Source of the DNA: Luteolibacter arcticus | GTDB lineage: Bacteria; Verrucomicrobiota; Verrucomicrobiia; Verrucomicrobiales; Akkermansiaceae | Assembly (NCBI RefSeq): GCF_025950235.1 | Contig: NZ_JAPDDT010000004.1 | Location: forward strand, 1-64,000 | Direction of reading: 5' to 3' | DNA length: 64,000 nucleotides | Part shown: piece by piece, positions 1-8,826 of the stretch | How the letters are laid out: each line of letters begins with the position of its first letter | Position numbering within the stretch: position 1 is the first letter of the stretch | Translations under genes and position numbers: made by a program | Notes under the pieces: model-generated | What the model saw: only the letters and a program-made list of their open reading frames with translations | Database searches by the model: none | Told to the model about the DNA's origin: nothing

Positions 1-2
1 GG

Positions 3-95
3 TTGATCCGCGACCATGAAGTCCGGATCGAACACTCCGAAGCGCTAATCTATCTCTCCATGACCAAGCGCATGCTCACCAGAATCGCGGCCTGA
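3..95 (+). CDS. IS5-like transposase, C-terminal end only
   Basis: The open frame enters from the left edge and stops at TGA 93-95, leaving about 30 residues. The tail contains VRIEHSEALIYLSM, a pattern typical of the C-terminus of IS5-superfamily DDE transposases. A T-rich putative terminal repeat follows within 20 bp, as expected for the right end of such an element. The catalytic domain lies outside the window, so I cannot say whether the copy is intact. Confidence 0.6.
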   Translation: MIRDHEVRIEHSEALIYLSMTKRMLTRIAA

Positions 96-98
96 GCA

Positions 99-119
99 TT
101 TTTCAGACAGCCTCTAAGA
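99..119. repeat. Putative right terminal end of the IS element
   Basis: The bases TTTTTCAGACAGCCTC (99-114) lie directly after the transposase stop codon. They resemble the terminal repeats of many IS5-type elements (GAGGCTGTCTGAAAA when read inwards). They are followed by CTAAG-like bases that could belong to a short target duplication. The left end is outside the window, so the inverted partner cannot be checked. Confidence 0.45.
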
Positions 120-230
120 CTTTCGCGTACAAAAGCGATCGTACATCTCCCGAAAGACAGGCGGAGCAACATCCCCTAGCCTTTGGCAAGTCGACTCCCC
201 TCACCACCTCTTACCCTTGTCCTGGTTGCC

Positions 231-437
231 ATGCAAAAGAGTCATCGTTCCCATTTCACGGTTTCCTTACCACGTCCCGAACGCTCCCAACTTGTCGCTG
301 AAATAAAACGGAAGTTGCCTGACTCCACCAATGCCGAAATCGCCGCCGCGTTGCGCTTGGCGTCCGCCTTGCTCACCCCGGCCGTTAATCGGCCAAGTCT
401 GGTGGTCGTGGCGGAGGGCCTCCTCAAGTCGCGCTAA
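231..437 (+). CDS. Small hypothetical protein (68 aa)
   Basis: I do not recognise this gene. The ATG at 231 is preferred over an upstream TTG at 183. The product has a basic amphipathic start, then two probable helices (about residues 18-50, with alternating charged and alanine/leucine-rich stretches) and no membrane segment or signal peptide. A strong rho-independent terminator lies 60 bp downstream in the same direction, which supports real transcription. Its position beside an IS end suggests accessory DNA. Confidence 0.45.
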   Translation: MQKSHRSHFTVSLPRPERSQLVAEIKRKLPDSTNAEIAAALRLASALLTPAVNRPSLVVVAEGLLKSR

Positions 438-499
438 ACAGCGGCCCGACCTTCGCCAGATTTTCTCCCTCGTTTCCCCCCAAGAACCGAACCCAAGAA

Positions 500-535
500 G
501 GCGGGTGCTCTCCATGAGCGCACCCGCCGCTTTTT
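500..535 (+). terminator. Rho-independent terminator
   Basis: A 9-bp perfect stem (GGCGGGTGC at 500-508 pairing with GCACCCGCC at 520-528) with an 11-base loop is followed by GC and five T residues. It ends the transcript of the small gene at 231-437. Confidence 0.75.
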
Positions 536-785
536 CGGCAGGCTCGGGTGAATGTGATCGATGTGTATGATCGCATCAAATTGCTGCGGCAGCCTGCATT
601 CATGATAGTGGCTCACCCGCTCGGGGGCGGACGGAGAGAATGACTCCGAGTGCCAGTTGAAGTTGCGCCCCCCGCCAAGGAATACGGTGTGGCGCAGCAT
701 AGCTCGGACATCCCATCATGCATGATGCATCCATCTAACATGACCCTTGCCAGCCCTCGCCACCGACGCCTATGAACCGCCGTTC
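536..785. other. Intergenic stretch
   Basis: Together with the terminator this makes about 350 bp without a confident gene. On the minus strand an 88-codon frame (434-700) has moderately GC-rich third positions, but it runs through the terminator and resembles nothing I know. A palindromic CATGATGCATG-like patch at 716-730 precedes the next gene and may be part of its promoter. I see nothing else. Confidence 0.4.
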
Positions 786-1130
786 ATGAGCAGTAAATCG
801 AAGAACGTCCCGAGTTCCCTGAGGGGCAAGCGCTATACCTTGCGGGAGAAAGCCGAAGTGCTGGACTTCGTGGACCGCTACAATGCTGAGCACGGCCGCG
901 GTGGCCAGACGGCCGCCACCAGGAAGTTCCAGTTGTCTGCCCTCAGCATTTCCTCATGGCGCAAGCAGGCCTCACAAGGAAGAGGCATTCCGTATCTACC
1001 CCCGTCACACAACCTTCCCATCGGCAGGGCAATCGCCCAGATGCAGGAGCTTCACGAGCGGATCGTAGAGCAGGAGCAGATGATCCAACGTTTGAAAGCC
1101 CAGTTCAACACGCTGAAGACCAGCCTTTGA
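786..1130 (+). CDS. Transposase-like HTH DNA-binding protein with C-terminal coiled coil
   Basis: The product is 114 aa. Residues about 14-57 (start RYTLREKAEVLDFVDRYN, end SISSWRKQ) look like the helix-turn-helix of IS3/IS630-type transposase OrfA proteins. Residues about 82-112 form a Glu/Gln/Leu-rich heptad helix that probably dimerises. There is no catalytic DDE domain next to it and no flanking repeat, so it is more likely a domesticated DNA-binding protein than an active transposase. The in-frame ATG at 786 is preferred to the TTG at 747. Confidence 0.55.
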   Translation: MSSKSKNVPSSLRGKRYTLREKAEVLDFVDRYNAEHGRGGQTAATRKFQLSALSISSWRKQASQGRGIPYLPPSHNLPIGRAIAQMQELHERIVEQEQMIQRLKAQFNTLKTSL

Positions 1131-1311
1131 TCACGTATCGTGCAATTTGCTCCTCCGAGTTTGCCGGAAGCACGGCTGGAAGTTTTCGTCCACCCCCGTC
1201 CCAATCGCTCCGTTTGGGATTTCCTTCGGGTTACAAAGGAACTTGGTAGCACCCGTATTTCCCGCAGGCCACCCGGGCGGACATGGCACGGCGGCTGCAT
1301 TTCTAGCTCGC

Positions 1312-1575
1312 ATGAAGATCCGAAACGACATCATCACGCGGATCGAGTTCGTCGGTGGACCGGAGGACGGTCGCATCCTCGAACTCAGCGACTGTCCAGC
1401 CATGGTCACCGCTGAGGAAGCCGAAGAAATCGGCAAGGTGTCGATGTTCCTCGCCATGGATAACTTGGAAAGCTTCGAGGAAGGAGACGAGCTCGAGTTG
1501 ATCATTCTCGGCCACTACGTCTCAAGTAGTAGCGACGGGAGCTGCGCCAAATTTGACTGGGTTCCATTCTGTTAG
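1312..1575 (+). CDS. Small acidic hypothetical protein (87 aa)
   Basis: The family is unknown to me. The predicted product is acidic, with a central Glu-rich stretch and a C-terminus ending in Phe-Cys. ATG 1312 is chosen because the open frame upstream has unlikely composition. No signal peptide or membrane segment is visible. The stop codon is a TAG inside the sequence TGTTAGA, a short motif that recurs across the window. It converges with the histidine kinase gene 17 bp downstream. Confidence 0.45.
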   Translation: MKIRNDIITRIEFVGGPEDGRILELSDCPAMVTAEEAEEIGKVSMFLAMDNLESFEEGDELELIILGHYVSSSSDGSCAKFDWVPFC

Positions 1576-1592
1576 ACTGCATCCCGCCCTTC

Positions 1593-2747
1593 TCAGGCGT
1601 GTGGAGCGGCCTCGTCGGATAGAGCGGCCGGGAAGTCCAACTCGAACGCGGCTCCCTCCACCACGGGAAGCGCGGAAATGCTCCCGCCATGGGCTTCCAT
1701 GATCCGCCGCGCGAATGCCAGGCCTAGTCCGCTACCGGGAAGATGACGCGCATTCTCGCCTCGAATCCCCGATTCAAAGATGGACTCCAAGGCATGCGTG
1801 GGCACCCCTACCCCTTGATCGGAAACGCGGACAAGAATACGCCCACCGCTCCCCACCGTGCCTTCGACTACGATACGCGGCGGCCGTTCACCGGCATACT
1901 TGATCGCGTTCTCGAACAGATTGATGAAGAGCTGAACCAGCATCGTGTAGCTTCCTTGGACCCAGGGCAAAGGGGTGGCATCGATGATCGCCCCACGATC
2001 CGCGATCAGCGGTGCCAGGTTCAATCGGGCTGATTTCACCACTTCATCCAAACCCACGGCTTTCATTTCGCCGGCGCTGGTTCGCAACAGGGCATCAGCA
2101 TGCAACTCGCGAATCAGAGCCTCCATTTGGCGCAGGGATTGGACTGCTTGTCGAAGCTGGCCGACAAGCGCCGGACATGCGCCTTTCTCCGCAGTCTCGC
2201 GCGCCAGTTCAGTCGTGAACAGGGCGCTGTTGAGCGGGTTTCTCAAGTCGTGGGTTACCAAGCCCGTGAACGCCTCAAGGTCGCGATTGCTGCGTTCCAG
2301 CGAGGACTCGGCGAGGCGAGTTTTCTGGAGCTGTTCCTCCAGCCGCGCATTCGCCCGCTGCAAGCCCGGAAGCTGGATCGCCTGCGGCCCGATCCGGCAG
2401 AGCGCGATCACGGTGGCCCAAGACGCCACCGCGGTGATGACTTTCACCAAGGCAGAGAAGCGGTAGATGGGATGATAAAAGATCACCGCCTCGATCACGT
2501 GAGTCCCCCCGCAACTGAAAATGAAAGCGGCAAACAGCCAAAACAGGCGGGGAAAGGCGAGCTCCCCGCGCTTCAACCACCAATAGCCGGCGAGAGCCAC
2601 GGGAATCACCGAGTAGGCGGCGGCAATCGCAAGGTCGGATATGATATGGAACCACCCGTGCGCCGGGGTCCAGTCACCACAATGCCAGCGTGCGGGAAAA
2701 TCGGACGTATCAAAAAGAAGGCCGAGGTTCGCCAATAGCGAGTGCAT
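1593..2747 (-). CDS. Sensor histidine kinase with ethylene-receptor-like membrane domain
   Basis: The product is 384 aa. Residues about 32-125 form three hydrophobic helices matching the ethylene-binding domain of plant ETR1 and cyanobacterial homologues. Asp38 and Tyr45 lie in helix 1, and Cys79 and His83 lie in FSCGGTH of helix 2, the Cys-x3-His pair that binds copper(I) in ETR1. A short coiled linker (about 128-155) leads to a HisKA domain with phospho-acceptor His166 in THDLRNP. An HATPase_c domain follows with N-box (NLFENAIKY), G1 (DQGVGV) and G2 (GSGLGL). There is no receiver domain and no adjacent response regulator, so its partner must be elsewhere. Ligand binding is inferred; similar bacterial domains may sense other signals. 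Confidence 0.85.
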   Translation of the reverse strand: MHSLLANLGLLFDTSDFPARWHCGDWTPAHGWFHIISDLAIAAAYSVIPVALAGYWWLKRGELAFPRLFWLFAAFIFSCGGTHVIEAVIFYHPIYRFSALVKVITAVASWATVIALCRIGPQAIQLPGLQRANARLEEQLQKTRLAESSLERSNRDLEAFTGLVTHDLRNPLNSALFTTELARETAEKGACPALVGQLRQAVQSLRQMEALIRELHADALLRTSAGEMKAVGLDEVVKSARLNLAPLIADRGAIIDATPLPWVQGSYTMLVQLFINLFENAIKYAGERPPRIVVEGTVGSGGRILVRVSDQGVGVPTHALESIFESGIRGENARHLPGSGLGLAFARRIMEAHGGSISALPVVEGAAFELDFPAALSDEAAPHA

Positions 2748-2879
2748 GCGGGATGGCTATCAGATCCGGAGTCCACTACAAGACTTGAGGTGGGACTCAA
2801 AACCTCCCGCGACCGCACTTCCGGCCGCATGGACCTCCCGACCTGCGCAAGAGCAAGTATCGACCGCACACCCTTACCC

Positions 2880-3035
2880 TCAGAGAATTCCCATGATCAG
2901 CAGGACAATGATGATCACCAGGATCAGGCCGATCCCGCCGCTCGGAGCATAACCCCACGAACGGCTGTGTCCCCACGTAGGGAGCGCACCAATGAGCATT
3001 AGGATCAGGATTACAAGTAGAATGGTTCCAATCAT
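2880..3035 (-). CDS. DUF3309-like small membrane protein
   Basis: A 51-residue protein with two hydrophobic helices separated by a short polar loop (PTWGHSRSWGYAPSGG). This is the layout of the DUF3309 family of tiny inner-membrane proteins of unknown function, often found near stress genes. The internal ATG at 3035 gives the family's usual length; the open frame upstream has no hydrophobic or conserved character. It lies 25 bp downstream of the lipoprotein gene at 3061-3261 and is probably co-transcribed with it. Confidence 0.7.
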   Translation of the reverse strand: MIGTILLVILILMLIGALPTWGHSRSWGYAPSGGIGLILVIIIVLLIMGIL

Positions 3036-3060
3036 GACTTTTGGTATATGGTTAAAATAA

Positions 3061-3261
3061 CTATCTGCGAGGCTGTTGAGGTGGTAGATCAACCCGCCCC
3101 CCGATTGGAGCCGACTCTCCGCCGGCAGGTTCGCCAGTGGACAGCGCCTGAGCACCGGGATCAGGTTGATGATTCACCGGTCGGGAATAATTGCCACAGG
3201 CCGTGAGGCACGAGAACACCACTAAGAAGCCAAGACTCCGGGGAAAGAGGAACGCTTTCAT
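3061..3261 (-). CDS. Small lipoprotein
   Basis: A 66-residue product with a lipoprotein signal: basic start MKAFLFPR, hydrophobic core and lipobox LTAC with Cys22 as the lipidated residue. The mature part is short, Pro/Gly-rich and probably unstructured. Function unknown. It precedes the DUF3309 gene in the same direction. Confidence 0.6.
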   Translation of the reverse strand: MKAFLFPRSLGFLVVFSCLTACGNYSRPVNHQPDPGAQALSTGEPAGGESAPIGGRVDLPPQQPRR

Positions 3262-3426
3262 AGCTTTCTATTCAGCAGGCCCTGTTCCCTACCTGATAAT
3301 GGCGTGGAACCCATCACCTAAGGGAATTCTGGACTGTTACTGCTCGGCCGCTTACACTGTGGCATTGCATTTGTCCCTGCCATCCGCCGAAGGATGCATG
3401 AATGCCCAAGGGGCTCGTCAACTTGG

Positions 3427-3999
3427 TCATGGCGGCGGCAGTTGCTGCCACACCTGGCGGATCGCATCTTGGGCCAGCTCCACTCCGTCCGGAACGGGAA
3501 TAGGGCCATCCTCGGCCAGCTCGTGGGCGATGACGAGGGGAAGCACATGATCGAGCCGGCTCACTAGCGGAGGACAACCCAGCAACGCCAGTTGCGCAAA
3601 CGCGGTGCATTCCTTCTGGTCCAGACACCTCGCCATGGTCAGCAGCATCCCGTAGCCGGTGACGGCCACGTCCAAGGCGATGATGTCGTCCCTCACCATG
3701 CGGGAAACCGGGTGCTCCCTGAGCTTCCCATAGATCCCGGCCAGGGTGCCTGCGACCGCCATGACCGTCCCCTTGACCGCGGCACCAAGCGCGCCGCCTC
3801 CGCCCTGGGAAATCTTCCGCAAGAAATCGGTCCGGCCCTCGCTCCCCGCCACGATGTCGAGCAAGATGTCGCGAAGCCCTTCGTGACGGTCGACCCGTTC
3901 GTCTTCAAGCTGCCCGCGAACAGCTTGGGAGATGTCGCGTTCAACAGCGACCATGTCGTTCAGGTAGGCGGTCAGGTGCTTGCGGTGGATTTCATTCAT
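3427..3999 (-). CDS. Ferritin-like/hemerythrin-like helical stress protein
   Basis: The start ATG at 3999 (MNEIHRKHLTAYLNDMVAVE) gives 190 aa; the frame upstream lacks family character. The product is predicted all-helical, with a pattern (helix, E-x2-I, HEGLRDIL, later a Gly/Ala-rich hairpin at about 65-85) like small DUF892-type ferritin-like proteins. A glycine/alanine stretch could be a weak membrane helix. Metal ligands cannot be assigned with confidence. It is divergent from the DUF892-like gene at 4295, and both may be general-stress genes. Confidence 0.5.
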   Translation of the reverse strand: MNEIHRKHLTAYLNDMVAVERDISQAVRGQLEDERVDRHEGLRDILLDIVAGSEGRTDFLRKISQGGGGALGAAVKGTVMAVAGTLAGIYGKLREHPVSRMVRDDIIALDVAVTGYGMLLTMARCLDQKECTAFAQLALLGCPPLVSRLDHVLPLVIAHELAEDGPIPVPDGVELAQDAIRQVWQQLPPP

Positions 4000-4294
4000 C
4001 GGGGTAGCTCTCGCAGCGGCCATGCCCGCTTGCAGCATGGACTGAGAACGCTCCCAGATCCTTCCTCGTCGGCTTCCGGTGCCGCGGCAAAATGTTGGCA
4101 TTCGAAACCCAAACCACCGACTCCACAGCCGCAGGCGAAATGAACGGCTGATGGTCGCCGGTAAGGCGATGCCAATTGCGATGTTGACTTGCAAAGTGCC
4201 CTAGCAGGCTGTTCACTGTTTCGTTGAAACCGCGCCGGCAGGCTGAGGCCCCCCGGTACGAATCTGGCATAACAATTGCGAACGCCCGACTACG

Positions 4295-4795
4295 ATGCCA
4301 ACCGACCTTTTGAGCTTGTTCTTCCGGAAGCTGCGCATGCTCTACTGCAGCGAGCTTCAATTGATCAGCTTCCTCCCGGAGCTTGCCGCCCACGCCAGTG
4401 AAAGGGGCCTGCGCACCGGCCTGCAGCAGGAGTTGGAGCTTTCCCGCCAGCGCCGTGACACGCTGGAGATCATGGCTGCCACCCACCGGATCTCCTCGGC
4501 CGGTGACGATTGCGACTCAATGCGGCGGCTCATCAGTCAGAGCCGCGAAGCACTTCGCGCAACGGCCTGGCATTTCCCCGGCGACGACGATCTTCATTCC
4601 ATCAGCGCTGCGCTGCACCGGCTGCAAATCCTGAACTACGGCGTCGCTCGTAGTTTGGCAAATCGGGTGCGGTTGGCAGGTGACGTGGAAAAGCTCGATG
4701 GCTTGCTGGATCTCCTTCTCGACCGCTATCCCGAAACCTGCGACGCGCTGGTGCCCGCCGGCTTGCTGGCGCGGGATCAGCCGGCGTTCCGCTGA
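4295..4795 (+). CDS. DUF892 (YciE/YciF-like) ferritin-like protein
   Basis: A 166-aa helical protein. The start LFFRKLRMLYCSELQLISFLPELA matches the opening helix of the DUF892 family (short version of the pattern: L-x2-LY-x2-E-x2-L). These are stress-induced four-helix ferritin-like proteins of unclear activity. Family Glu residues are present in helix 1 (E20) and helix 2. It converges with the hybrid kinase, with 14 bp between stop codons. Related proteins sit at 3427, 14080 and 18750. Confidence 0.65.
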   Translation: MPTDLLSLFFRKLRMLYCSELQLISFLPELAAHASERGLRTGLQQELELSRQRRDTLEIMAATHRISSAGDDCDSMRRLISQSREALRATAWHFPGDDDLHSISAALHRLQILNYGVARSLANRVRLAGDVEKLDGLLDLLLDRYPETCDALVPAGLLARDQPAFR

Positions 4796-4809
4796 ACCCA
4801 GCCTCATCC

Positions 4810-6756
4810 TTATCCTGCGCGGCTCTTCTTGAAGTAGCTGGCCAGAAACGCGCGCAGATCGTCCGGCGAGACGGGCTTGACGAGATGCTCGTCGAATCCT
4901 GCTTCCGAGCTACGGCGGCGGTCTTCCCGGCTGCCCCAGCCACTCAAGGCGACCATCACCGCCTGCGGGAACATTTTGCGGATCCGCTTGCAGGCTTCAA
5001 AGCCATCGATCTTGGGCATGCCCAGGTCGAGGACCACGAGGTCCGGTTGAAACGCCCGGGCTTGGGTGACGGCCTCATCGCCATCGTAGGCAACCGCGGC
5101 CTCGAAGCCTTCCATGCGGAAGAACATGCCCATGATGTCCGCCGCCGAGCGGGAGTCGTCTGCGATCACCACGCGCAGCGCTGCGGGCACGTTTGGATCT
5201 GCGGAAGCGGGGTGAACCGGGCTGGACAACCCCTCGCCGGGAACGAGAACCGGCAGCCGCACCGTGAACTCACTGCCCTGCCCCTCTCCGCCGCTGGCGA
5301 CCGTTACCTTCCCGCCATGCATCTCTGCCAGGGAACGAACGAGGGTGAGGCCGATCCCCAGCCCTTCCGCAGGCCCGGTGCCCCCCTGATCGAACAGCTC
5401 GAAGATCGACTGCTGGAACTCCAGCGGGATACCCCGCCCGTCATCCTTTACTGAAATCTTCAACATCTCCTCCGACTCCGCCATCACCGAGAGCTGGATG
5501 TGGCCACGAGTAGGCGTGTACTTGGCGGCATTCGAGAGGAGGTTGGACAACAACTGAGCAAGCCGGTGGGGATCCGCTTCGATCCTCAAGTCACCGGAAG
5601 CGAGGTTCAAGGTAAGCACTTGCTCCTGTCGCTCGATCAGCGGCTTGATTGCCTCCAAAGCCCGCTCCATGACCTCCGAGAATGCCACCTGCGACTTCCT
5701 CAGCTCGATCTTGCCAGTGGTGATGCGGGAAATGTCCACGAGGTCATCGATCAGGTGGGCCATCTGATCCACTTGCCGCTTCAGCATCGCTGCCACGCCG
5801 GCGACCTTCTCCGGATCGCCCGGCGAACGCAGGATGATGTCCACCCCGGGTAGAATCGGCGCGAGCGGATTCCTCAGCTCATGGGCAAGCGTGGCCAGAA
5901 AGGTGTCCTTGCGCCGCCCGGCCTCCCGGAGCGACTCCGCCTGGCGACGGTCAGTCAAGTCGCGGGTGATCTTGGCGTAGCCGCGGAGTTCACCGCTGTG
6001 ATCCAGGAGCGGCGTGATCAGGACATGACCCCAGAAGCGGGTTCCGTCCTTGCGCATGCGCCAGCCCTCCTGCTCGGCGCGACCTTCCCTCAGCGCCTGA
6101 GCGAGTAACTTCAAAGGCACTCCGCTTTCCTTCGCCGGCTGGGGATAGAAGATCGAGAAGTGCTGGCCGATGATCTCATCCTGATCGTAGCCCTTGATGC
6201 GGTGGGCCCCGATGTTCCAGCTCATCACATGACCCTCGGGGTCCAACATGAAGATCGCGTAGTCTCGCACGCTCTCCACCAGCAGGCGGAACCGCTCCTC
6301 GCTCTGCCGCAATGCCTCCATGGTCATGCGGCGTTGCGTTAGGTCCCGGGTGATCTGAAGGAAGCCTTGGACCTCACCCTCTGGAGACCTGAGCGCGGTA
6401 ATGGTCACGTGACCCCAAAAGCGTTCTCCGCCTTTGCGCAAGCGCCACCCTTCGCCGGTGAAGGAGCCATCCCGGATTGCGATCTCAAGAATGCCCTGCG
6501 GCACTCCACCCGCCCGTTCGACTTCGGAAAAGAAGCAGCCGCTGCTCTGCCCGATCATCTCTTCGGAGCGGTAGCCCATGATGCGCTCGGCACCGGCATT
6601 CCAATCAAGAATCTCACCCGAAGGCGTGAGCGTGAAAATCGCGTATTCCTCAACCACCGCGACAATCTCGTCGAAGGCAACAAGCCTGGTTTCAAGCCAA
6701 GAGGAGTCATCGGTTTGGGAGTCAGACGAGGCGGTTTGGTCGGAAAGAGCGTTCAT
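4810..6756 (-). CDS. PAS-PAS hybrid sensor histidine kinase with receiver domain
   Basis: The product is 648 aa from ATG 6756; an in-frame TTG at 6816 is less likely. Two very similar PAS domains (about 30-145 and 155-270, both containing ERFWGHV/TRFWGHV-type strands and ending in ITRDLT) are followed by HisKA with His292 in LAHELRNP. HATPase_c comes next (N-box NLLSNAAKY about 405, G1 KDDGRGI, G2 GLGIGL), then a C-terminal receiver domain (about 527-645) with acidic pair DD533-534, phospho-acceptor Asp577 and Lys627. No membrane segment is seen, so it is a cytoplasmic sensor. The PAS ligand cannot be told from sequence; no heme-binding residues are obvious. It is transcribed alone. Confidence 0.88.
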   Translation of the reverse strand: MNALSDQTASSDSQTDDSSWLETRLVAFDEIVAVVEEYAIFTLTPSGEILDWNAGAERIMGYRSEEMIGQSSGCFFSEVERAGGVPQGILEIAIRDGSFTGEGWRLRKGGERFWGHVTITALRSPEGEVQGFLQITRDLTQRRMTMEALRQSEERFRLLVESVRDYAIFMLDPEGHVMSWNIGAHRIKGYDQDEIIGQHFSIFYPQPAKESGVPLKLLAQALREGRAEQEGWRMRKDGTRFWGHVLITPLLDHSGELRGYAKITRDLTDRRQAESLREAGRRKDTFLATLAHELRNPLAPILPGVDIILRSPGDPEKVAGVAAMLKRQVDQMAHLIDDLVDISRITTGKIELRKSQVAFSEVMERALEAIKPLIERQEQVLTLNLASGDLRIEADPHRLAQLLSNLLSNAAKYTPTRGHIQLSVMAESEEMLKISVKDDGRGIPLEFQQSIFELFDQGGTGPAEGLGIGLTLVRSLAEMHGGKVTVASGGEGQGSEFTVRLPVLVPGEGLSSPVHPASADPNVPAALRVVIADDSRSAADIMGMFFRMEGFEAAVAYDGDEAVTQARAFQPDLVVLDLGMPKIDGFEACKRIRKMFPQAVMVALSGWGSREDRRRSSEAGFDEHLVKPVSPDDLRAFLASYFKKSRAG

Positions 6757-6971
6757 ATCCAAGACGCGAAGGGGGAGGAGATCCTCCAGCAACCGGAGGC
6801 GAAGGGATTCCAGCAAATGAAGTGCCCGCCACGAATTGATATCCCGTCACGATGTTTCATTTGCTATGACGAGCATTTCGCCCCCTTCGCGAGAATTCGT
6901 CGTGCATGCTGCATCCGGCCAGGACCGTTCGCCTAAGCCAATCGCGTACGGTACATTGCGTGAGAAGGCCT

Positions 6972-7178
6972 ATGGCGAACCTGCCTGCAAGCCGCCACTG
7001 TGACCAACTTATGAAGTCCCGGTTGTGCTACGCGTGGTTCGGCGATGAAGATATCAAGCGCCTCATTTCGGCGGCCAAGCCCAAGGGCGACAACAAGGGA
7101 ACAGACACCAAGGAACCGGCTCGGAACTGCACAAGCAACAACGGGAATAGCGGAGAGATTACCCGCATCGACGGCTAG
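6972..7178 (+). CDS. Small hypothetical protein (68 aa)
   Basis: ATG 6972 is preceded by AGAAGG at 6963-6968, a fair ribosome binding site although close. The first half is mixed, with three Cys and a Trp; the second half is polar (Lys, Asn, Gly, Thr). Third codon positions are GC-rich, which slightly favours coding. No family recognised. Confidence 0.3.
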   Translation: MANLPASRHCDQLMKSRLCYAWFGDEDIKRLISAAKPKGDNKGTDTKEPARNCTSNNGNSGEITRIDG

Positions 7179-7281
7179 TCACACCGCATCGAAATCACAC
7201 GCGGAAATCCGAGCTTTCCGCTTCCCTATGCACACCCGCATACAAGCGGCCCGCAGGAGCCGACGCCTGCCGCCGTCGCAT

Positions 7282-7587
7282 TCAACTGCGAATCAAGGTG
7301 TCGACGATCTCAATCTTCGGATCGTAAGGATTGAATCCCGGGCGGGCGTTTCCGAAGCACTCCAAGAGGATGTCCAGATCGCGCATCTCCGCGAGCCGGA
7401 AGTAATCCCATCCTTCCTGCGGATGAGTTTTCCATGCGCAGAGGACGAAGGCGCGGGTCTTGCGGAAGTTCCCGAAAAGATGGGGCTCCGTGATGTATTC
7501 GACCTTCCGGTAAATGAAGCGCATTCGACGGCGCTGCTTGATGCATCGGCGGACGTCTTCAAGCGAGGCGTAGGAAAGAACGGGCAT
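7282..7587 (-). CDS. WYL-domain-like small protein
   Basis: 101 aa from ATG 7587. The region about 6-75 (VRRCIKQRRRMRFIYR, then TRAFVLCAW, then WDYFRLAEMRDLDIL) resembles the beta-strand core of WYL domains, which bind ligands or nucleic acid in transcription regulators. The C-terminal RPGFNPYDPKI matches a tail often seen in stand-alone proteins of this type. No HTH domain is attached. Likely a cytoplasmic sensor or nucleic-acid-binding accessory; its role is unknown. Confidence 0.5.
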   Translation of the reverse strand: MPVLSYASLEDVRRCIKQRRRMRFIYRKVEYITEPHLFGNFRKTRAFVLCAWKTHPQEGWDYFRLAEMRDLDILLECFGNARPGFNPYDPKIEIVDTLIRS

Positions 7588-7746
7588 GGCAATGGGCAGG
7601 GATTTCGCGAGGCCTCCGGAGAAAGAAGCCGTAAGTGGCGTCTTCTTGCATAATCCGTGCCTCGGAACTCTCAACCGCGATGCTGTACGCCAGCGCACCT
7701 TACTTCGCCTAAGTCATTTCACTAGGACCCGCCGATTTTCCTCTCG

Positions 7747-8664
7747 TTAGCATCCTCCCCCGGTGCCCGGCTTCTCGAACACGGCCGCGGGACCGAGGGG
7801 CACGATGCCACTCGGATTCAGCTCCCGATGGGTGCCGTAATAGTGGCGCTTGATGTGGTCGAAATTCACCGTCTCCGCCACGCCGGGCAGAGGGTAGACA
7901 TCCCGCATGAAGCGCAGCAGTGGCGGGCAATCGACGACCCGGCGGAGGTTGCACTTGAAGTGGCCGTGGTAGACGGAGTCGAAGCGGATCAAGGTGCAGA
8001 ACAAGCGCAGATCGCTCTCCACCAGATGTTCTCCCAGGAGAAACGTCGATCGCTCCAAGCGGACCGCCATCTCGTCAAGCCCCAGGAACAGATCGCGCAC
8101 CGCTTCCTCGTAGGCGTTCTGGGTGGTGGCAAAGCCCGCACGATAGACGCCGTTGTTCACGGTTTGATAGAGATAGTCGCTGACCTCCGCCTGCTCTTCC
8201 GCAAGGTGCAGGGGGAACAGGTCGCGAGCCGCCGGACTGGCGAAGCTCTCTTGAAACATCCGGCAGATGTCATCCTCGGAGTTGTTGACGATGCGCTTCT
8301 CCACCCGATCCCACAGCACGGGCACCGTGTAGCGCCCGCGAAAGCCAGGATCCGTGGCGAGGTAGGCCTCGCTGAGGAAATGAAAGCCCTCCGCCTCGTC
8401 GCGATGATGCCCATGTCCCTCGCGAAAAGCCCAGCCACGCTCGTCCCGCACCGGGTCCGCGATGCTGATGCCGATGCTACTCTCCAGTCCTAACAGGGAT
8501 CGCACGATCAGGGTCCGGTGAGCCCACGGGCAAGCAAGCGAGACGTAGAGGTGATAGCGCCCGTCCACCACGGGCGGACCACCCGCTTTCCCCACCCACA
8601 TGCGAAAGGCATCCTCCTGCCTCTCGAACTGCCCCTCCTTCATTTCGTCAGGAAATTCAGCCAT
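7747..8664 (-). CDS. yqjG: Glutathionyl-hydroquinone reductase
   Basis: 305 aa from ATG 8664. A thioredoxin-fold N-terminal half carries SLACPWAHR with catalytic Cys45, the C-P-W motif of Xi-class glutathione transferases (YqjG/ECM4/PcpF). These enzymes use glutathione to reduce glutathionyl-hydroquinones. The all-helical C-terminal half has the family's FxTLIRFDxVYxxHFKCN segment. Length is usual for the family. It is divergent from the OmpA-domain gene across a 162-bp shared promoter region. Confidence 0.9.
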   Translation of the reverse strand: MAEFPDEMKEGQFERQEDAFRMWVGKAGGPPVVDGRYHLYVSLACPWAHRTLIVRSLLGLESSIGISIADPVRDERGWAFREGHGHHRDEAEGFHFLSEAYLATDPGFRGRYTVPVLWDRVEKRIVNNSEDDICRMFQESFASPAARDLFPLHLAEEQAEVSDYLYQTVNNGVYRAGFATTQNAYEEAVRDLFLGLDEMAVRLERSTFLLGEHLVESDLRLFCTLIRFDSVYHGHFKCNLRRVVDCPPLLRFMRDVYPLPGVAETVNFDHIKRHYYGTHRELNPSGIVPLGPAAVFEKPGTGGGC

Positions 8665-8826
8665 CGTGACCGGATAGCACCACTCTCGTGATGATGCATC
8701 CTTCTTTATCGTTGCACGGTGCACCGGGTGAGAGGTCGGCTTGCACGCTCCGCAAGCGCTTCGCTCTTGGAATCCTTACAGTTACGGGTGTCGCAAGACG
8801 GAACGGATTGAGCAACGAACGTACTC

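Noticed and set aside
434-700. An 88-codon minus-strand frame near the left edge
   Set aside because: It runs through the terminator hairpin of the neighbouring gene and resembles no family; coding is possible but unsupported.
786-1130. An active insertion sequence around the HTH protein
   Set aside because: No DDE-type partner ORF and no flanking inverted repeats or target duplications were found.
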